In this document: positions 20,238 through 24,537 of the stretch, piece by piece
Layout: each line of letters opens with the position of its first letter
Numbering within the stretch: the stretch's first letter is position 1
Source of the DNA: Apostichopus parvimensis
Lineage: Eukaryota > Echinodermata > Holothuroidea > Aspidochirotida > Stichopodidae
Assembly: GCA_000934455.1 (NCBI GenBank)
Contig: KN886380.1
Location: forward strand, 1 to 24,537
Direction of reading: 5' to 3'
DNA length: 24,537 bases
Notes under the pieces: generated by a model
The model's input: the letters and a program-made list of their open reading frames with translations, nothing else
What the model was told of the DNA's origin: nothing
Database searches by the model: none
Made by a program: the position numbers and the translations under genes

Positions 20238-20515
20238 ATGTGATTTCCATGCAACAAGACAAGTAATCGTTCCTTGGCTGGATCAAGGCATCTCTGCATT
20301 CCAGCCATGCATGAGCTCTTTGCTCAAGTCCTCTCTCGGAGGGATCTCTCGAGGGCGGGCGATCTGTTCTCTCTCCCAGATGCTGCGATAGTGGATGATC
20401 TATCGGAAGCGTTGGACTGCATTGCTGATATCACCTCCTCCCCAGACTATGTTAAAAATGACAACGATCAAGCCGTAGTAGAGATTTGTATCACACGAAT
20501 TACAACTGCCATCAG
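20238..20515 (+). CDS. VEPH1: melted/VEPH1 coding exon 1 with 69-nt leader segment
   Basis: The exon follows a strong acceptor (TTTCTTTTCCCACTTTAG). The start is the ATG at 20307 (G at -3), and an in-frame TGA at 20241-20243 rules out a start further upstream in this exon. The protein begins [20 protein letters not shown] and runs to [18 protein letters not shown], almost residue for residue like human VEPH1 (MHQLFRLVL...[29 protein letters not shown]). The leader holds two tiny upstream ORFs. Donor ATCAG|GTACGA, phase 2. Confidence 0.95.
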
Positions 20516-23500
20516 GTACGAGAAATCTCTGCTGTCGTTAATAGTAAAAGTTGAAAACAGTCCCAGTTCACTCGGTGTAAAATCTAATTAGTTTTTCAGG
20601 CAAATTTTCTGGTGCACCAAAGTCCTGGTGTTTCTGTTCCAAAAAGTTACTATTTAAGCCAGTATTTTTGCTGTATTACTTTGAAAACAATCATTCAGTC
20701 AAATCAACGTTTCCCTTGTGTAGAATTTGTTGGAAAAGGACTTTGTTTACAAATTTTTACAAGATGTACCATATTGTGAGAGTGTGGTAATACATGTGGT
20801 AAGTCATCAAATCACGTTGAATGGGAATTTATCATATATCTGTGTTTCAAATGGAACATATTCTGGCTTTAAATAAAAATGAGTTAAGAATTAACGTTTT
20901 GAATATAATTAAGTGAATATCTGTGACAATTTATTGGATTTCCGTCTTTCAGAGATACTTCCTCCTTAATACTACATGTGAAAGCCCTGGTAAACCTTTG
21001 GGAAACCTGTTTACATTTCAATTTGAAGCCAGGCCAATCTGGAGAGGATCCACCTCATGCTAAGATAGCCTCTGACATCATGAGCTGTTTGTTTATGGTA
21101 AGGCATTCTTTGCACAGCACATAGTAGCTCAAAGGCAATGGACTTGTTGCCCGGTTGTTGTATAAACTTGATATGTTGCACATCTGTGTAGGGTTTATTG
21201 CTTCCACAGAATTGTATGATATCTGCATTATTGTCTTTGTGAGTTGTCACTGTTGATCCTGAGTGACTTGGGATAGGATCACTGTTGATCCTGAGTGATG
21301 TGGGATAGGATCACTGTTGATCCTGAGTGACGTGGGATAGGATTACTGTTGATCCTGAGTGACATGGGATAGGATCACTGTTGATCCTGAGTAACATGGG
21401 ATAGGATTGCTGTTAATCCTGAGAGAAGTGGGATAGGGTCACTGTTGATCCTCAGTAATGTGAGATAGGATCACTGTTGATCCTGAGTGACTTAGGTCAC
21501 TGAGTGACTTAGGATAGGATCACTGTTGATCCTGAGTGACATGGGATAGGATCACTGTTAATCCTGAGTGATGTGAGATAGGATCACTGTTGATCCTGAG
21601 TGACTTGGGATAGGATCACTGTTAATCCTGAGTGAAGTGGGATAGGATCACTGTTGATCCTGAGTGACATGGGATAGGATCACTGTTGATCCTGAGTGAT
21701 ATGGGATAGGATCACTGTTGATCCTGAGTGACTTGGGATAGGATCACTGTTGATCCTGAGTGACGTGGGATAGGATCACTGTTAATCCTGAGTGAAGTGG
21801 GATAGGATCACTGTTGATCCTGAGTGATGTGGGGTAGGATCACTGTTGATCCTGAGTGAAGTGGGATAGGATTGCTGTTGATCTTGAGTGAAGTGGGATA
21901 GGATCACTGTTAATCCTGAGTGGCGTGGGATAGGATCACTGTTGATCCTGAGTGACATGGGATAGGATAACTGTAAATCCTGAGTGAAGTGGGATAGGAT
22001 CACTGTTGATCCTGAGTGATGTGAGATAGGATCACTGTTGAGGAAGAAGAAGAAGTGTCTTCCTGTTTTGGTACATCGACCAACACAGCGTTGTGTAGTG
22101 TGTGGTCAAAATGGCTATTGAAAGGCAATGGACTTGTGATGAAAGGATTGCAGGTTCGAGTCCTGGCCAGATCCTTATGCTTTGTCTTCATTGCCTCTCT
22201 TTACTCAAGTGTATAAATTGGGACCTGCAGGGTAACTTGTAAATATATATTTGCGTGTGCAGTCTGTGGCTGCACCTTATGAGAACTCCCTGCATGGGAC
22301 AAGTATATGTGGTGCACTGTAGTGATACAAGACTGGAAACCACTACACGAACGCTGGTTTGTCTGCCAGTCAGTGATTCAATGTTTCAGGATCGACAGCA
22401 AACGGTGGGTGGGTTCCCACTGATAACTTATATATAGCGTCTTAGACTCATCAGTACATAGACCTACCAATAACACTGCTACATTTAATGAAGTTGACAC
22501 ATCATTCACACACCATGGCACACTTAATGCAAACATTGAAAATAATAAAAAATGTTGTTCTCTCCCTTCTAGCAAAGTTGCGGTGGTGGATTTGTCCTGC
22601 AACAGATTCTGGATGTGGCCGTTTGTTTCCTGCATCAAGGCAACAGAGAGATAACGAGAAATGTGACAAGCTACCTTGCCCTAGCAGCCATACAGAACAT
22701 ACAGCTGATGTCACTCCACACATCATCTTTAATTAGTAGTGTACTCAAAGGTGAGGCAGAAATGGCAAATTTAGCGATAATAATAATAAAAATAGTAATA
22801 ATAATTATTAATCTTATATAGCGCATAATCCAACTTGAACAGGTTGCTCAATGAGCTTTTCTGGTGCCAAGCTAAAACAACCAATTGTTAACACTTAGAA
22901 AATACCTTTTCCCTTTTTTTTTAAATTATTTTATTCTTTTATAGGAAACTTCACTCTTTGCTGCGTATTGCCTCAGATCTATCCCGAGTCACCCGAAATG
23001 ATTCACTGCAATCTTTCTCAACTTCTTGGGATTCTGCCGGACTGCGACGAAACAGAAAAGGGTTACCTGCTGCAGCTTGTGGCCCTCATAGCTAAGGAAA
23101 ATCCTCAGGTGATAAAACTTCTCTTACTTTGAATGATTAAATGAGGAAGAGTCATAAATTAGTAAACAGGAGGGAGAAAATTAGCAGAGAAAATATACAG
23201 TTTTTGAAAGAGCTCAAAAAAAAAATACCCTATATGTTATTTCTAAAACTGAGAACATGTTCTAAGCTCTGTATATTAAGCTTTTCAAAACTAACATGGA
23301 GTAGTCTCCTATTAACCATTGTCTTTTGCCACCCTCCAACCCCCACCCCATCCCCACCCACCAAAAAAGAAAGTTTGACTGTACTGAGATTAACCTTTGA
23401 ACTCTACTGCCCTGCATTCTGTGCAGTCTAGGATATCATCCACCTTCAATCGTTTTGCTGTTGTTGTTGTAAAGTTTGATTTTCAAACTTAACGTCAGGC

Positions 23501-23884
23501 CTTCCTATATTTCAGATGTACATTGATTCCTTTTGGTAGAAGATTGACTTAAACTCATTCTTTGCCCTTACACCAGATGATCATCCCCACCCCCTCCACA
23601 CCCCTCCCCTCCCCATTCCCTCCCCCATACCCTTTCACTGCAATAATTAGCCTTCAAATCTGTTTTGACAGGTGCTGAGCAGTCACGTTGGATCGTTGAT
23701 AATGGAGCTGAACAATTCTTCAAGTTCAGTTGAGTTGATCTTAGCGGCCCTGGTGGACATTGCGTCCTCCGATCCATCTCCATTAGACGCTAGCCTGCCA
23801 GCCTTAGAGAACGCCATATCTCGACAGCCGTCCCTCTTGTCGACTGCCGTGAAAATCTTTGGTGCTGTGGGAAGGTTAAACGAA
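20307..23884 (+). CDS. VEPH1: Melted/VEPH1 N-terminal region, five coding exons, gene continues past the window
   Basis: Melted (fly) / VEPH1 (vertebrate) is a peripheral membrane protein with an alpha-helical repeat N-terminal region and a C-terminal PH domain. Known roles are modulation of insulin/FoxO-TOR signalling in flies and TGF-beta signalling and neural expression in vertebrates. Coding exons: 20307-20515, 20953-21097, 22573-22750, 22945-23108 and 23672-23884. They total 909 nt, 303 residues, with consistent phases (2, 0, 1, 0, 0). Human-matching blocks include [31 protein letters not shown], the leucine-rich [20 protein letters not shown] and [11 protein letters not shown], the last matching YGAVGHVDEE. 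The human protein is about 830 residues, so the middle and PH domain should lie right of 24537. No frameshift or internal stop is seen. Intron 2 (21098-22572) carries a minisatellite and a SINE. Confidence 0.95.
20953..21097 (+). CDS. VEPH1: VEPH1 coding exon 2
   Basis: Acceptor CCGTCTTTCAG; donor ATG|GTAAGG. Encodes [20 protein letters not shown], then HFNLKP and [15 protein letters not shown]. Human has KHAKALVGLWDSCLEHNLRP and [14 protein letters not shown] at the same place. Ends in phase 0. Confidence 0.95.
21248..22042. repeat. 32-bp hairpin-forming minisatellite, about 24 units
   Basis: A strict 32-bp period runs over nearly 800 bp, and successive TTGATCCTGAGTGA units start at 21253, 21285, 21317 and so on. 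Each typical unit contains AGGATCACTGTTGATCCT, a 7-bp perfect stem with a CTGT loop. Variant units with TTAATCCT have one stem mismatch. One irregular spacing occurs near 21485-21515. It lies in VEPH1 intron 2. The minus-strand open frames at its end are artefacts of the repeat. Confidence 0.95.
22100..22323 (+). mobile_element. tRNA-Thr-like SINE, copy A (sense in VEPH1 intron 2)
   Basis: The head (22103-22169) is tRNA-like. TGGTCA at 22103-22108 can pair with TGGCCA at 22164-22169, an A-box-like TGGCTATTGAAAGG follows, the anticodon-loop region ACTTGTGATG has TGT in the anticodon position, and a perfect B box GGTTCGAGTCC lies at 22153-22163. The body carries CTTCATTGCCTCTCTT, GTGTATAAATTGGGACCTG, CTGTGGCTGCACC and GGTGCACTGTAG, all shared with the inverted copy at 13349-13585. 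The 3' end is approximate. It sits about 60 bp after the minisatellite. No poly-A tail or clear target-site duplication was found. Confidence 0.85.
22573..22750 (+). CDS. VEPH1: VEPH1 coding exon 3
   Basis: Acceptor CTCCCTTCTAG; donor AAAG|GTGAGG. Encodes [20 protein letters not shown], then [20 protein letters not shown] and LISSVLK, like the human IAVKFLHRGNKELCRNMSNYLSLAAI region. Ends in phase 1 with the G of a glycine codon, as in human SILQG. Confidence 0.95.
22770..22860 (+). repeat. Candidate dispersed repeat: (AAT)n with CTTATATAGCGC
   Basis: A run of AAT/ATA triplets is followed by CTTATATAGCGCATAATCC and then unique sequence with GGTTGCTCAATGAGC. It has the same plan as 16625-16715. 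The family is not identified. Confidence 0.45.
22945..23108 (+). CDS. VEPH1: VEPH1 coding exon 4
   Basis: Acceptor TTTATTCTTTTATAG; donor CAG|GTGATA (a weak donor). Encodes [20 protein letters not shown], then [13 protein letters not shown] and [16 protein letters not shown], in line with human GNTMLLRVLPAVYEKQPQPI and YHLLRLLHVAAKK. Ends in phase 0. Confidence 0.93.
23333..23632 (-). other. Two C-rich blocks (minus-strand G-quadruplex candidates) in VEPH1 intron 4
   Basis: C runs of three to five separated by one to six bases occur at 23333-23363 and again at 23584-23632. On the minus (template) strand these are dense G runs fitting a quadruplex pattern. The second block ends about 40 bp before the exon 5 acceptor. 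Confidence 0.6.
23672..23884 (+). CDS. VEPH1: VEPH1 coding exon 5
   Basis: Acceptor TCTGTTTTGACAG; donor GAA|GTGAGT; exactly 71 codons. Encodes [20 protein letters not shown], then [29 protein letters not shown] and [11 protein letters not shown]. Human has NDIILNILIEIAVYEPVALN, LPMLKEI and RIYGAVGHVDEE. Ends in phase 0. Confidence 0.94.
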
Positions 23885-24537
23885 GTGAGTTGCTCGATGG
23901 ATTCTGCCAAACATGGGATATGGGTTTATTGTCTTGAAGCTAACGCCTTTTTATCGGCAGGACCCTAGGCTATTCAAGAAAAACGTAACTAAGCAATTAG
24001 TATTATGTAGGGTGGAGAGTAGTAACGGGTGACGGACCCGTGATATTTCCATGGCAAAATAATGTTTGACTGTATATGGTCTGTTGCATTGGATGGCTAG
24101 GTTTGTGAACTAAAGTGTCTGATCTGGATGGAATGTAGTACTGTAATATTTGAAATTTTGGCATGTATTTTGGAAAATTGCAACAGAGTACTTGTAATGT
24201 AAGTGAAGAACAAGTAGATCTATTGCTGGGGTACTCAGTTAATATTGCAAAGGGGCTCAGAAAAAAACCATGGGTTGGAATTAAAGGGCCAGGAAGGATC
24301 ACAATCTCACTATATATCTAGCTTGAGCAATGTGCAGGGTAGGCTGGTAAGGTGTTCAAGACTAAGGCCCTAAAGGACTGATATATGTGATTAGTGTAAA
24401 TCTTGTGAGCAAAGTTTTTTTCTCAAGCCAGATTGAAATATTTCGGGCAGCCCATTTGGTCTCATATTGAGATCTACTTGGACCTTCACTAGGGGTCTCA
24501 GAATCACATCACTGAAGTACAAACAGCCATTTCAAAT
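23885..24537 (+). other. VEPH1 intron 5 (open at the window edge)
   Basis: The next expected segment (human ERARSCLTYLVSQL region) is not found here, so this should be intron. No repeats or coding signal are recognised. Confidence 0.7.

Noticed and set aside
19900-20391. 163-residue plus-strand open frame
   Set aside because: Begins with a non-ATG codon, has no recognisable domain, and runs through the splice acceptor and VEPH1 exon 1 in another frame.
22103-22169. Functional tRNA-Thr gene
   Set aside because: Arms other than the acceptor and T stem pair poorly, and the sequence continues into a body shared with another copy, so it is a SINE head.
21782-22191. Minus-strand open frames with repeated SHFTQD-like peptide
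   Set aside because: Translation of the 32-bp minisatellite and the adjacent SINE.

Overview
The window looks like nuclear DNA of a marine invertebrate deuterostome, most likely an echinoderm. This is inferred from AT-rich DNA with vertebrate-like intron/exon structure, short phase-coded exons with GT-AG borders, close protein similarity to human orthologues, abundant tandem repeats, and a tRNA-derived SINE present in two copies. No bacterial, plasmid or phage features are seen. The species cannot be fixed from the sequence alone.

Three conserved metazoan genes account for nearly all recognisable coding sequence. (1) On the minus strand, 6549-6094 is the first coding exon of GTP cyclohydrolase I (GCH1). 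The catalytic exons are not in the window, so they should lie beyond the left edge and 1-6093 is probably its first coding intron. A likely non-coding 5' exon ends at 7900. (2) On the plus strand, 9603-15807 holds a complete D-2-hydroxyglutarate dehydrogenase gene (D2HGDH): seven coding exons encoding 570 residues, with all borders in phase. GCH1 and D2HGDH are head to head, and their inferred 5' exons lie only about 200-300 bp apart, which suggests a shared divergent promoter near 7975-8178. (3) On the plus strand from 20238 to beyond the right edge is the N-terminal part (first 303 residues, five coding exons) of the melted/VEPH1 gene, which in animals encodes a PH-domain regulator of insulin/FoxO and TGF-beta signalling. 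The three genes do not form a pathway. They work in tetrahydrobiopterin synthesis, mitochondrial D-2-hydroxyglutarate removal and membrane-proximal growth signalling.

The non-coding DNA is repeat-rich. It holds a 63-bp satellite with POU octamer sites (3884-4556), a 32-bp hairpin-forming minisatellite inside VEPH1 intron 2 (21248-22042), 13-bp and 14-bp minisatellites, a tandem duplication after D2HGDH (16073-16372), two copies of a tRNA-Thr-like SINE in opposite orientations (13349-13585 minus, 22100-22323 plus), two candidate microsatellite-linked TATAG(C/T)GC repeats, several 10-17 bp G/C homopolymers and candidate G-quadruplex tracts.

The observations most worth a second look are a perfect 60-bp zero-spacer palindrome (7839-7898) that overlaps the putative 5' splice site of the GCH1 leader exon, a second 33-bp palindrome 0.45 kb away in the same intron, a decayed BTB-domain coding fragment right after the D2HGDH stop, and a start-stop (ATGTGA) upstream ORF in the VEPH1 leader. 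I found no convincing new multi-gene system.
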